From NCBI GenBank assembly GCA_964489705.1, contig CAZAZQ010000009.1:62001-126000 (forward strand): DNA of 64,000 bases, given 5' to 3'. The notes under the pieces are model-generated. The model was not told the DNA's origin, made no database searches, and was given only the letters and a program-made list of their open reading frames with translations. The translations under genes were made by a program, and so were the position numbers. This stretch comes from CAZAZQ01 sp964489705. Lineage in GTDB: Bacteria > Zixibacteria > MSB-5A5 > GN15 > FEB-12. Below are positions 33,890-42,635 of the stretch, in pieces (position 1 is the first letter of the stretch; the number at the start of each line of letters is the position of its first letter).

Positions 33890-35488
33890 TTACTTTCGCC
33901 AGACCGCCGGACGGAGGACGATTAACACGGTGAAAATTTCCAGGCGCCCCAAGAGCATGGAAAGAACCAGCACCCATTTCCCCGGCAGGGGAATCCAGCC
34001 GTAGTTTTCGACCGCTCCGACCCCCGCCAGACCGGGTCCGATATTGCCGATAGTTGCCGCCGAACAGGAGACCGCAGTCGTCAAATCCGGCACGAACAGC
34101 GTCATAATCGCTGCGGTCAGGACAAACAACCCGACAAAAAGAATCACGAACGAACTGATGTTGATAATCCGCCCTTCGTCAATCGCCTGTTCTCCCACTT
34201 TGACCGGGGAGACCAAGCGGGGCTGGGTAAGTTTTCGCAATTCGTTCAGCGCCATCCGCCCCACCACCAAAATTCGTATCATTTTCATTCCCCCGCCCGT
34301 CGAACCGGCGCACCCACCGAAGAACATCAACAACACCAGCAGGAAACGGAGAAAGTCGGGCCAGAGGTCAAAATCGGCGGTGGCGAAACCGGTGGTGGTC
34401 ACGATTGACACGGTTTGAAAAGAAGCAATCCGAAACGTGTCATAAAGACTCCCCAGATTTTCTTGCTGAGCGAGGTAATGAGAGTGAAACTCCGCTTCCG
34501 ATGGCATTCCCGAACGAAATTGAGCGGCGGCGTTGCTTTCGGGAGCCAAGCCCTGAACATAGAGGACGCTGGTCATGATGATGATGGTGGCGACGATGAC
34601 AAAAGCGTAAAAGGTGAACTCTTTGTTCTTCTTCAAGCAGGAAAAGTCGCCGCGCAGCACCCGGAAATGCAGAAGGAAATTCATTCCGGCGAAAAACATG
34701 AAAACGATGATGACCCACTCGATAAAATCCGACTGGTAAGCCGCAATGGAGCTGTTTTTCGTCGAGAATCCGCCGGTTGCCATAGTGGCGAAAGTATGGC
34801 AGACGGCGTCGAACAGACTCATTCCCCCTATCCAGAGCAGCAACGTTTCCACGGCGCTGAGCAAAAGGTAGACGCCCCACAAAATGGAAGCCGTTTGAGC
34901 CAACCGAGGACGGAGCCGATCCTTGGTCGGTCCCGGCACTTCACCGCGAAACATCTGGTAACCGGAGACTCCCATTGCCGGAAAGATGGCAATCGCCAAA
35001 GTGATAATTCCCATTCCGCCCAGCCAGTGCGTCAACGCCCGCAGAAACAGCAGCGAGCGCGGCATCGCCTCGATATTGCTCAGGATGGTCGCACCAGTGG
35101 TGGTGAAACCGGACATTATCTCGAAATAGGCATCGGTGAAAGAAGAGAAGAAAGCGAAAAAGCTGTGCCCACGCTCGGCAAGAAAGTAAAAGAACAGAGG
35201 AATGGCACCGAGAAAAGTCAGCGACAGCCACCCCAAAGTGACGATAGCATACCCTTCCCGTACGCCTTGCAGGTCACGTCCGGCACGGAAGAGAAAAGCG
35301 AATGCTGTGCCGAGAAAGATAGAGATGCCTACTGCAACGATAAGCCCCGTCACTTCCGGCAGGCGCAGGAGGGTGCCAAGGTCATGCTCCCAATTGTCAT
35401 AAAGGGCGATAGAGAGAGGCACAAGCAGCGCCAGACTCATCAATTGCATAAGCTTTCCGAGTGCGTATCCGACCGCCGTGTTGCGCAT
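33890..35488 (-). CDS. trkH: Trk-type potassium uptake protein TrkH
   Basis: The membrane subunit that moves K+ (with H+ or Na+). 532 residues with about ten helices and four selectivity-filter-type P-loops, including FTTTGATIL at about 150, MATGGFSTKNSS, VSIVTTTGFATADFD, and SAATIGNIGPGLAGVG near the end. It starts 3 bases after trkA, so the two are co-transcribed. Confidence 0.96.
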   Translation of the reverse strand: MRNTAVGYALGKLMQLMSLALLVPLSIALYDNWEHDLGTLLRLPEVTGLIVAVGISIFLGTAFAFLFRAGRDLQGVREGYAIVTLGWLSLTFLGAIPLFFYFLAERGHSFFAFFSSFTDAYFEIMSGFTTTGATILSNIEAMPRSLLFLRALTHWLGGMGIITLAIAIFPAMGVSGYQMFRGEVPGPTKDRLRPRLAQTASILWGVYLLLSAVETLLLWIGGMSLFDAVCHTFATMATGGFSTKNSSIAAYQSDFIEWVIIVFMFFAGMNFLLHFRVLRGDFSCLKKNKEFTFYAFVIVATIIIMTSVLYVQGLAPESNAAAQFRSGMPSEAEFHSHYLAQQENLGSLYDTFRIASFQTVSIVTTTGFATADFDLWPDFLRFLLVLLMFFGGCAGSTGGGMKMIRILVVGRMALNELRKLTQPRLVSPVKVGEQAIDEGRIINISSFVILFVGLFVLTAAIMTLFVPDLTTAVSCSAATIGNIGPGLAGVGAVENYGWIPLPGKWVLVLSMLLGRLEIFTVLIVLRPAVWRK

Positions 35489-35491
35489 CGC

Positions 35492-36865
35492 TTACCCTCG
35501 CGTAAAGATGCCCCGGGGTTTGAAGAGCTTCGAAATGGTGGGGAGATTCTTGTCGTGGGTAATCATCAGCACATGGTCTTCGGGGAGGATTTCCGTCTCG
35601 CCGTCGGGAAGAATCATCTTGTTTTCCCGGACTATCACCCCGATTATCGAGCCGCGCTTCAGTTTTCGGGCGATTTTTTTCACTTTCATTCCGGCGATAG
35701 CGCTCTCCGGTTCCACGATAAACCGCACCGCCTCGATATCGACGTCGCTGAATTTGACTACCGCCCCGATATGCCCCCGGCTGATGGTCTCGAGTATCTC
35801 CCGTGCCGTCGTCAGCCGAGGATTGATGACGTGGTCGATGCCGATGGAGTTGAACAGCTTGTCATGCCGGGATTCCGGGGTGGTGACAATCACCTCGTGG
35901 GCGCCTTCCGCCTTTGCCAGCAGACCGGAGAGCATGTTGTAATCGGGACCTTCCGAAACGGCGATAAAGAACGAGGCTTTGTCGATGTTGAGCTCTTTGA
36001 GCAAGTCCGGATCGGTGCAGTCGCCGTGCAGTACCTCTATTCGGTCGAACTGCCCGGCGATGGTTTGGGCATGCTCGAGATTGGGATCGACAAACGTTAC
36101 TTGATGGTCGGTTTCGTTAAGCGTACGAGCCAACTCCAAAGAGGAATACGAATCGCCGGTCATGATGATTTTTCGGTTCCCTTTCGGTGTGATGCCGATG
36201 AGCTTGAGGAAACGCTCCAACGACTGCCGCGGAAAGAGACTGTAAAGAATATCGCCGGGTTCTATTTTCGTTTCCCCGTCGGGAATGACCCCTTCCCCGC
36301 GGCGGATGAGAGCGGCAAACAACACCACATCGGGAGCGATTTCCTGCCGGATTTCTTTGGGGGTTTTATGGGCGACTTCGCTGTCCTTGCGCACCCGATA
36401 TCCCCGCATCAGGATGCGTCCTTCTTCAAAGTCAGCGGAAGCGATGGCGTGGGGGGTATGGACAAACTGCAAGATATGGTCAACCAGCGCCTTTTCCGGG
36501 TAGATGACGGAGGTCACCCCGAACTTTTCCAACGAGACCAGCTTGCTGGCGTAAGAGAACTCTTTACTGCGCAGGCGGGCAATGCGCCGTTTGACGTCGT
36601 ATTGAGCGGCGATGGAACAAACCACCAGATTGACCTCATCAATGGGAGTCACCGCCAAGACCATGTCGGCGTTTTCGATGTCGGCTTCTTTCAAGAGAGC
36701 CGGGGAAGAGCCGGAACCGTGGAGAATTTGAAGGTCAAGCTTCTGGGAAATCGTCTCGCACAGCCGGGCGTCAGTCTCAATCAACGACAGACGATGCTTG
36801 TCCTTGATTAAGTGTTCCGCCAAGCTGTATCCGACAATGCCGCCGCCGACGATAATTATGTGCAT
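35492..36865 (-). CDS. trkA: Trk potassium channel regulatory subunit TrkA
   Basis: A cytosolic NAD(H)-binding gating ring subunit. 457 residues with two RCK halves: IIVGGGIVGYSLAEHLI at about 3-19 and IIMTGDSYSSLELARTL at about 233-249 are the dinucleotide-binding starts, and TrkA-C domains end each half (EGRILMRGYRV; EAVRFIVEPESAIAG). AAGGGGAC lies upstream of the ATG. It is first gene of the trkA-trkH operon and divergent from the lipoprotein at 37060. Confidence 0.96.
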   Translation of the reverse strand: MHIIIVGGGIVGYSLAEHLIKDKHRLSLIETDARLCETISQKLDLQILHGSGSSPALLKEADIENADMVLAVTPIDEVNLVVCSIAAQYDVKRRIARLRSKEFSYASKLVSLEKFGVTSVIYPEKALVDHILQFVHTPHAIASADFEEGRILMRGYRVRKDSEVAHKTPKEIRQEIAPDVVLFAALIRRGEGVIPDGETKIEPGDILYSLFPRQSLERFLKLIGITPKGNRKIIMTGDSYSSLELARTLNETDHQVTFVDPNLEHAQTIAGQFDRIEVLHGDCTDPDLLKELNIDKASFFIAVSEGPDYNMLSGLLAKAEGAHEVIVTTPESRHDKLFNSIGIDHVINPRLTTAREILETISRGHIGAVVKFSDVDIEAVRFIVEPESAIAGMKVKKIARKLKRGSIIGVIVRENKMILPDGETEILPEDHVLMITHDKNLPTISKLFKPRGIFTRG

Positions 36866-37024
36866 ACGTCCCCTTGCTGCTGCTTTCCGTTCTCTCTTTT
36901 GCGGTTCATCTTTTCCTTAAAGTACTAATCGGTCGTACCGGGAATCAAACAAATAATTTCAATCATTTTTTCTGCGCGGTGAGCTTGGAGTGTCTCGCCA
37001 ATGTATATGGGGTTGGTGACCCGT

Positions 37025-37053
37025 TTGACTTCAAGCAGGATTTTTCGTATGAT
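37025..37053 (+). promoter_or_regulatory. Strong promoter, predicted leaderless
   Basis: TTGACT (37025-37030), 17-bp spacer, TATGAT (37048-37053). Six bases later is an ATG (37060), so the start codon should lie at or near +1. Confidence 0.7.
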
Positions 37054-37059
37054 AGTTGC

Positions 37060-37623
37060 ATGTCACGGAAAGCAGCACCATCAATGTCCAAGAGGCTGAT
37101 AAGCGGGCTTTTTCTCGCTTCCCTACTTCTCTCCGGTTGTTTCCTCAGCAGGTATCGGCTGGAGCTGTTTCTCACCAGGGAAAGTCATACCAAGAAAGTT
37201 AAAGTGGAACAGGCGGAATTTCTCGAGCGCACGGTGCTGGACGATCCGCAAGGGAAACGGAAGGTCATCCCGGGACCCGGCAACGTTATCGTCGTCACGA
37301 CCGGCACCCGCTGGAAAGTGCCCCATGAATACACCGGGTTGTTGCTGGGAGCCGATGATTATTTGCGCTATCGTCTTTACCTTCAACTTCCACCGGAAGT
37401 ACGAAAAGACAGCCTTACTTTAGCAAACAATTCGTTTGTTTTTCTCCTCGGTCACTATGATTTGCCGATGTCCTCCAAAGTTTACTTTCCCCAAAATGGC
37501 TTTTTCCTTATCGATTCGGTGACGTCGAAATTCCTTTTCGGCACCATTGACGGCACGTACCGCAGCGAGGAAGGTTTCACTTTGACCTTCAACGGGCAAT
37601 TCAAAGTCAAACATCCTCATTGA
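37060..37623 (+). CDS. Small lipoprotein of unknown function
   Basis: 187 residues from the ATG at 37060, or 179 from 37084. Both give the signal peptide RLISGLFLASLLLSGC with lipobox LLSGC. The mature part has a basic start, then beta-rich sequence (GNVIVVTTGTRWKVP; YLRYRLYLQLPPE; EGFTLTFNGQFKVKHPH). No family is recognised. A long upstream reading frame exists but is interrupted by the strong promoter at 37025-37053, so it is not used. It converges on the macro-domain gene, overlapping its end by 7 bases. Confidence 0.75.
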   Translation: MSRKAAPSMSKRLISGLFLASLLLSGCFLSRYRLELFLTRESHTKKVKVEQAEFLERTVLDDPQGKRKVIPGPGNVIVVTTGTRWKVPHEYTGLLLGADDYLRYRLYLQLPPEVRKDSLTLANNSFVFLLGHYDLPMSSKVYFPQNGFFLIDSVTSKFLFGTIDGTYRSEEGFTLTFNGQFKVKHPH

Positions 37624-38129
37624 GGATTTTTTGCCAGATAATCCGAAAAGACCTTGTATCCCAAACTGTCGAAAAGGCAGAATTGCACCCGCTCGAGGTG
37701 CTTCGCCAGCGGTTCGAATCCTCGAACGGCGGTAATCATGATATGTGCGCACGCTTTCATGGGAAAGCCGCCCACGCCGGTGCCAAAAGCGGGAAGCGCC
37801 ACTGACTTGAGTTTAAGATTCTCGGCGATATTCAGGCTGGCGATGGTCGCTTTGCGGATGAGTTCGTCGGACGTGCGCAGGTCTTGTCCCATAACGGCGG
37901 CATGAATGACGGCTTTGAAGGGCAGCTTTCCCGCCCCGGTATAGACCGCTTCGCCGGGCATGACCGGACCTTTTTTGACGGCTTCTTTCTCGATAACGTC
38001 ACCGCCAGCTCTTTTAATTGCCCCCGCCACTCCTGATCCCATCCAGAAATGATTGTTGGCGGCATTTACAATCGCTTCCGTATCGGTTTGGGTAATGTCT
38101 CCTTGCACCACTTCAATGCGAAATCCCAT
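37617..38129 (-). CDS. Macro-domain (ADP-ribose hydrolase) protein
   Basis: 170 residues. The family start RIEVVQGDITQTDTEAIVNAANNHFWMGSGVAGAIKRAGG shows the ADP-ribose-binding Asn pair and Gly-rich loop; LPAFGTGVGGFPMKACAHIM is the phosphate loop. It probably removes ADP-ribose from proteins or O-acetyl-ADP-ribose. The ATG at 38129 has GGGAGG upstream and overlaps the PAP2 gene end by 17 bases. It is last gene of a five-gene overlapping run. Confidence 0.93.
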   Translation of the reverse strand: MGFRIEVVQGDITQTDTEAIVNAANNHFWMGSGVAGAIKRAGGDVIEKEAVKKGPVMPGEAVYTGAGKLPFKAVIHAAVMGQDLRTSDELIRKATIASLNIAENLKLKSVALPAFGTGVGGFPMKACAHIMITAVRGFEPLAKHLERVQFCLFDSLGYKVFSDYLAKNPQ

Positions 38130-38685
38130 TTTTATCCTCCCTTCGTTTTGAAAACAAAAAATAACGACTTGCCGTCGCCCCGCCATAGCCGATGATGGCG
38201 CCGAGAATTGCACCGACGAGAATGTCCGACGGATAGTGAACCCCGACAAAGACCCGGCTCAATGCGACCAAAGCTGCAAAAGAAAAGAGATACCACCGCA
38301 ATTGACGGAACAGCAAAGAAAACAAAACGGCTTGCCCGAAGACGTTGGCGGCATGGGACGAGGGCATGGAATACCCTGCCCCGCAGTTGACCAGAAGGTG
38401 AACAGCGAAAAGAACATGGCAGGGCCGCGGACGGGCGAATATGCCTTTCAGCAGATTACTTGCCAGTTGGTCGGTTGCCAGAAGCACCACCAGCGACACG
38501 AGCACGTACCAGCGGGCTTTTTTGTCTCCCCGCCAGAGAAGAACGGCGATGCCTGCTCCATAGAGAATCCGGAGGAAAGTATCCGATGTTATCAGCGGCA
38601 TGATAACGTCCGTCCCCGGGTTGGCAAGGTGGACGTTGATAAACAAGAACACCAGCCGGTCGATAGCGGCGAGAGATTCAAGCAT
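38113..38685 (-). CDS. PAP2-family membrane phosphatase
   Basis: 190 residues, about 5-6 helices. The tripartite PAP2 phosphatase motif is intact: KGIFARPRP at about 79-87, PSSHAAN at about 107-113 and SRVFVGVHYPSD at about 142-153. It probably dephosphorylates undecaprenyl pyrophosphate or phosphatidic acid at the periplasmic face. AAGGAG lies 10 bases upstream. It overlaps both neighbours (pfkB end and macro start). Confidence 0.93.
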   Translation of the reverse strand: MLESLAAIDRLVFLFINVHLANPGTDVIMPLITSDTFLRILYGAGIAVLLWRGDKKARWYVLVSLVVLLATDQLASNLLKGIFARPRPCHVLFAVHLLVNCGAGYSMPSSHAANVFGQAVLFSLLFRQLRWYLFSFAALVALSRVFVGVHYPSDILVGAILGAIIGYGGATASRYFLFSKRREDKNGISH

Positions 38686-39616
38686 ATGTCGGCGGCTCCT
38701 TTTTAAGGAAGCGGCGGAGTTGGCTTTTCGTCGGCATCCCGGCGCGCGCTCCGGCTTTGGTGCACTTCAAAGCGGCAACCGCCGCCCCCAGCCGCAAGCG
38801 TTCCGGCATGGCTTTTCCGGTGAGCAGCCCGTACAAGTACCCCACGTGAAAGGCATCCCCGGCGCCGGTAGTGTCGACGGTCGGAACCTTGAATGCCGGT
38901 TGAGAAAAGAATTCTCCTCCTTCAAAGCCGACGGAGCCTTTCGTGCCCAATGTGACGACAATGCTGCCGGGACAGAGGCGTGCCAGTCGGCGGACGGCTG
39001 CCTGAGCCGAACGGCTGCCGGTAAAGGGAAAAGCGTAGTCGTCAGCTACAACTAAGTGGTCAACCAAAGGGAAAATGGGAGAGACGTCGTTGCGAATGGA
39101 ACCGATGTCGAATGAAACCAACGCTCCCACCCGCTTGCCCCATCTCGCCAGCCGGAGGGAAGCTTCCAAATCCCGCCCGTCCAAATGAACCACCCTTGGG
39201 CGGGGATACCGCGAAAGAGTCAAATCGGACGGAGAAATACCGACCCGGCGGTGAAAGGCGATAGTTCTTCTTCCGCTGCCCTGCTCAATGAAACCGGCGG
39301 CGGTGGCGGAAGGAGCCTTTTTCTTGATGAGAAAACGACAATCGACTTTATCCTTGGCAAGCTCTTCCTCTCCCTTTTGCCCGAACCAGTCGTTTCCCAA
39401 AACGGCAATGAGAGCGGTTTTCATACCCAGCCGGGACAGCCCTACCATGGTATTCGGCACCGGTCCGCCTCCTTGGATACAGAGCGCCGTGGCGTTGACT
39501 TTGCCTCCGGCGGCAGGAAAATGCGGAACGGTATACAACAAATCAAGCGGCATAATTCCCATCCCGAGGCAATCAATGTCCGGCGACCGGGAAGTGGCGC
39601 TTTTACTCGGTTTCAT
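38678..39616 (-). CDS. PfkB/ribokinase-family sugar or nucleoside kinase
   Basis: 312 residues. N-terminal GMGIMPLDLL and the GGGPVPNTMVGLSRLG substrate motif; C-terminal DTTGAGDAFHVGYLYGL carries the anion hole and catalytic Asp. The substrate is undetermined. It starts inside the end of the IMPACT-family gene (14-base overlap) with GGAGGT 9 bases upstream. Confidence 0.93.
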   Translation of the reverse strand: MKPSKSATSRSPDIDCLGMGIMPLDLLYTVPHFPAAGGKVNATALCIQGGGPVPNTMVGLSRLGMKTALIAVLGNDWFGQKGEEELAKDKVDCRFLIKKKAPSATAAGFIEQGSGRRTIAFHRRVGISPSDLTLSRYPRPRVVHLDGRDLEASLRLARWGKRVGALVSFDIGSIRNDVSPIFPLVDHLVVADDYAFPFTGSRSAQAAVRRLARLCPGSIVVTLGTKGSVGFEGGEFFSQPAFKVPTVDTTGAGDAFHVGYLYGLLTGKAMPERLRLGAAVAALKCTKAGARAGMPTKSQLRRFLKKEPPTYA

Positions 39617-40220
39617 CGATTGTGACCTCCGCTTTGCCGTTGGTGAGTTGAATGATTTCGTTGACTACCTGCTGGGTATCGCGGCGGCGTACCGCGACGG
39701 TCAACGTAACGACATCGGTGAACTCGACCTCTGTGGGAGGAGCCGAGTAACGATGCAGCAATCGCACCAGCGGCTCATAGCTGGAAAAATCGGTACGGAT
39801 GCGCACAAGATTTTTGAGAACCACTTCTCTGACGCCCGACTTTTCCACCGCTTCTTTTGCCGCTTGACGATACGCCCGCGCCAAGCCGCCGGTGCCGAGC
39901 TTGGTGCCGCCGAAGTACCGGGTGACGACGATTAACGCATTTGTCAATTCATGCCCCACCAGCACGTCGTAAATCGGCTTCCCCGCCGTCCCCGACGGTT
40001 CGCCGTCGTCGGAGTACTTGAACACTGCTTGAGAGCCTCTTCCGATGCGGTAAGCGTAGCAGTGGTGCGTGGCGGCGTGTTCGCGCTTGCGGATTTTCTC
40101 CAGCTCGGCGGCAGCTTCTTCAAGGTGAGCGACTTCTCTTGTCTCGCCGATGAAGCGCGACCCTTTGACTTTTATCTCCGCTTGGGCGGGAGCCTTGATA
40201 GTGAGGAAGGAATCGTCCAT
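39603..40220 (-). CDS. IMPACT/YigZ-family protein
   Basis: 205 residues from the ATG at 40220 (GGAG upstream). A GTG at 40235 overlapping the dprA stop is an alternative. The N-terminal KGSRFIGETREV and ATHHCYAYRIG, then YSDDGEPSGTAGKPI and VTRYFGGTKLGTGGLARAY, are the UPF0029 signatures. A C-terminal DUF1949-like domain follows. In eukaryotes IMPACT modulates GCN2; the bacterial role is unclear, possibly translation- or RNA-related. Confidence 0.93.
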   Translation of the reverse strand: MDDSFLTIKAPAQAEIKVKGSRFIGETREVAHLEEAAAELEKIRKREHAATHHCYAYRIGRGSQAVFKYSDDGEPSGTAGKPIYDVLVGHELTNALIVVTRYFGGTKLGTGGLARAYRQAAKEAVEKSGVREVVLKNLVRIRTDFSSYEPLVRLLHRYSAPPTEVEFTDVVTLTVAVRRRDTQQVVNEIIQLTNGKAEVTIDETE

Positions 40221-40231
40221 CAACTCCGCTC

Positions 40232-41134
40232 TCACACCAAAGCGTTGATGATTTCATCGACTTTCTCCAGTCCGACCATGGGAATGGCACCGCAGGAGAT
40301 CGCTTCTTCCAAGCTGTGCTCTTCCGCCAGGGTACCATGCTCCGGATCGACTAAAAAGAAAGCCAGCTTTCCAATCTGCTTGCAAAAGGTGAGAATGTCG
40401 AGGGTGCGTTGCGAATCGTTGTAGAGTTCCGTCACCACTACCGCATGAGCCATTCCCACCAGGAGCCGGTTGGCGGCGGGAAAGTTTTTTTCGCTGTACT
40501 CGGTCGCCGGCGGATATTCCGTGATGACGCCGCCGGATTGGGCAATGTCTATCGCCAACGGCATATGCTCCGAGGGATGAACATGGTCAAACCCCGAATC
40601 CAACACGCAAAACGAGCCGCCGGTCTTAGCCGCTCCCACATGCGTGGCGGCGTCTATTCCTTTGCTCAGCGAGGAAATAACCTGCACTCCGGCATTGCCG
40701 AACGTCCCCGCCGCTTTGACCGTCAGCTCGATACCTTCGTTGGTGGCGTTCTCCGCCCCGACGATGGTGACGGTTTTCTTGGCGTTGTCGAGCATTTTCC
40801 CGCGCACGTACAACGCCGCAGGAGGGTCGTTCAGTTCGAAAAGCAACTGAGGATACGAATCATCAAAACGAGTCACGACGCCGATATCTCGGTTGGCAAG
40901 AAGGGACTCGAACTCCCGCGCCTTCTCCAGCGTTTCTTGAGGGTGGGTGATTTTGTCGACCGCTTCCTTCGTCAATCCTTCGACCCCGGAGAGGGTCTCC
41001 GCATCGGCGCCGAAAATACCCTCCAAGTTCTGGAAGCGATGAATCAGCGATTCCAGCAAACGCGGACTGATTCCCGCGACGTGACTGAGCGCCAAGACTT
41101 GCGTTGTCATCGAGTATTTTTCAGATAATCCCAT
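40232..41134 (-). CDS. dprA: DprA-like DNA-processing protein, divergent
   Basis: 300 residues. DprA binds incoming single-stranded DNA and loads RecA in natural transformation. An N-terminal helix-hairpin-helix-like part (SGVEGLTKEAVDKI) and a Rossmann domain are recognisable (YPQLLFELNDPPAALYVRG; KGIDAATHVGA; NRLLVGMAHAVVVTE). Key motifs deviate from classical DprA: VGAENATNEG where VGxRxxxxYG is usual, and SSLSKGID for SGLAxGID. A DprA/Smf-like nucleotide-binding paralogue is therefore possible. The ATG at 41134 has no Shine-Dalgarno but a promoter 6 bases upstream. It leads the five-gene run. Confidence 0.82.
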   Translation of the reverse strand: MGLSEKYSMTTQVLALSHVAGISPRLLESLIHRFQNLEGIFGADAETLSGVEGLTKEAVDKITHPQETLEKAREFESLLANRDIGVVTRFDDSYPQLLFELNDPPAALYVRGKMLDNAKKTVTIVGAENATNEGIELTVKAAGTFGNAGVQVISSLSKGIDAATHVGAAKTGGSFCVLDSGFDHVHPSEHMPLAIDIAQSGGVITEYPPATEYSEKNFPAANRLLVGMAHAVVVTELYNDSQRTLDILTFCKQIGKLAFFLVDPEHGTLAEEHSLEEAISCGAIPMVGLEKVDEIINALV

Positions 41135-41140
41135 GCCGGT

Positions 41141-41168
41141 AATCTACCCCTTTGTTTTCACTTGTCAA
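41141..41168 (-). promoter_or_regulatory. dprA promoter, predicted leaderless
   Basis: Minus-strand TTGACA (41163-41168), 16-bp spacer, TAGATT (41141-41146), then six bases and the ATG at 41134. Confidence 0.65.
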
Positions 41169-41278
41169 CTTTTGTCGCGTATCTCCATTTTCGCTTTTCT
41201 TGTTCAGGCATGACTTCAATGCTTCTCAGGTGGAAAAAGTTCCCGGGCCTCAAAGTCGTTTCGGCAGATATCGAGAGC

Positions 41279-41307
41279 TTGAATTATTACCCGGAAAGTC
41301 CTATACT
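41279..41307 (+). promoter_or_regulatory. Promoter of the TPR lipoprotein gene
   Basis: TTGAAT (41279-41284), 17-bp spacer, TATACT (41302-41307). Leader of about 28 bases containing AAAGGAAG. Confidence 0.7.
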
Positions 41308-41341
41308 CACGATAGGTGTACAAAGAGAAAAAAGGAAGAAT

Positions 41342-42184
41342 ATGAAAAAGTTTGTCTTAGCAGCTATCTTGTTCGGCATACTTCTCGGATGCGGCAAAGA
41401 GCCACAAACTCTGGAGGAACTCATTCAAGCGGGAGAGAAAGCCTTTCTTGAGGAAGATTACACCAAAGCCCGAAAATACCTTGCCAAAGCTATCGAGCAA
41501 AAGCCCTCCGACCGTCACCTTCTTTTCCTGTTGGGTACCAGTTGCCAAAGGGATTACCTCTACGATTCCGCTTTTTACTACCTCAAACGGCTTGATTTGC
41601 TCTATCCCGATGACCGGGAAATCAACCAGCAACTCTACAAGATAGCCCCTCAAGTCCAAGAATGGAACAGCGCTATTCAAGCTATTCAGGTACTTATCAA
41701 AACCGGCGACCCGGAGGAAAAATACTACCGTGACTTGGCGGAGCTGAACTTGCGGATTCAGAACTTCGAGGTTTCCTACCACTATTTCCGCAAGCTTCAC
41801 GCCCGCGATACGACCGATGCGGATCTGTACCTCAAAGTGGCAAATCTTGCCACGGATTTGGATTCGTTCGACGTCGCCATTGCCGTTATTGATACCGCCA
41901 TCGAGCGCTTCGGGAGAAACAACGAGTTTTTGCTGAATAAGGGATTATACTTGGCGGCTGCCCGACGGTATGCGGAAGCGGAAAAAATTCTCCGTGAGCT
42001 GGTCGCCAGAGACTCCACTGCCATGCCTTTCCAAATCAACTTGGCGCACGTGCTGGCTTCTCAGAACAACCGGGCAAAAAAAGAAGAAGCATTGGCTATC
42101 TATCAAAAGATTCGGACCCAGGTGGCTGATATTTTTCAGGTTGATTCCCTTATCGCAAAACTCCAAGAAGAATTGAGCCGGTAG
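41342..42184 (+). CDS. TPR-repeat lipoprotein
   Basis: 280 residues from the ATG at 41342 (AAAAGGAAG upstream). Signal peptide MKKFVLAAILFGILLGC, with Cys17 in lipobox LLGC. At least five tetratricopeptide repeats follow (EKAFLEEDYTKARKYLAKAIEQKP; LAELNLRIQNFEVSYHYFRKLHARD; LYLAAARRYAEAEKILRELVARD). It is probably an envelope scaffold; the partner is unknown. A hairpin follows at 42234. Confidence 0.88.
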   Translation: MKKFVLAAILFGILLGCGKEPQTLEELIQAGEKAFLEEDYTKARKYLAKAIEQKPSDRHLLFLLGTSCQRDYLYDSAFYYLKRLDLLYPDDREINQQLYKIAPQVQEWNSAIQAIQVLIKTGDPEEKYYRDLAELNLRIQNFEVSYHYFRKLHARDTTDADLYLKVANLATDLDSFDVAIAVIDTAIERFGRNNEFLLNKGLYLAAARRYAEAEKILRELVARDSTAMPFQINLAHVLASQNNRAKKEEALAIYQKIRTQVADIFQVDSLIAKLQEELSR

Positions 42185-42635
42185 TATAAGAAACCTTAAA
42201 TAAAACATTTATCGAAACGTTGATAAATAAGAAGGGCAGGATTATTGCTAATCCTGCCCAACGCAGGGCTGTCTCGGTAAGAGACAGAGGGGGGGTCTTT
42301 ATAAAAGTCTATATTTTTCGTTCCATTTTCTAAACACATATATAATAGGAAAAGTTCGCTTGGCAAGAAAAAAATATGAAATTTCTTTTTTCTCTTGGCT
42401 TTTTTCTGCTTCTCCGCGATTTTTCGCGCTTTTTTTGGTGAAAAGTACCTTAACCGAACCCTTTTCGTTGCCTATTATCTAAGCAGCCGCACTTTTTGTT
42501 CTATGTGAAGTGAATGCGAAGGCAAGCCCTTTTACTTAAAACAAGAATACCGGCCGTAGGGGGTCGACCGGTATTCTCGTGTTTCCGATTCTGGTCGCGG
42601 TCAGAATCGGATGTGTGTCAGCAAGCAGGGGAAAG
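42185..42635. other. Intergenic region with hairpins, no gene
   Basis: A strong hairpin GGGCAGGATT (42234-42243)/AATCCTGCCC (42250-42259) may end the TPR gene, though it is not followed by a T-run. A small GTCTC/GAGAC stem at 42271-42285 recalls the dispersed repeat words. The remainder to 42540 is AT-rich with no reading frame worth reporting. Confidence 0.5.
42544..42577 (-). terminator. Likely terminator of the lipoprotein gene at 42636
   Basis: AGAATACCGG (42544-42553) pairs with CCGGTATTCT (42568-42577). On the minus strand it is followed by TGTTTTAAG, a short T-rich tract. Confidence 0.6.

Noticed and set aside
34415..36811. 798-codon open frame on the plus strand
   Set aside because: Antisense to trkA-trkH; composition (His/Arg/Gly-rich) is typical of a shadow frame.
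36874..37059. N-terminal extension of the lipoprotein gene at 37060
   Set aside because: The extension crosses a strong promoter and would bury the signal peptide; no ribosome-binding site supports it.
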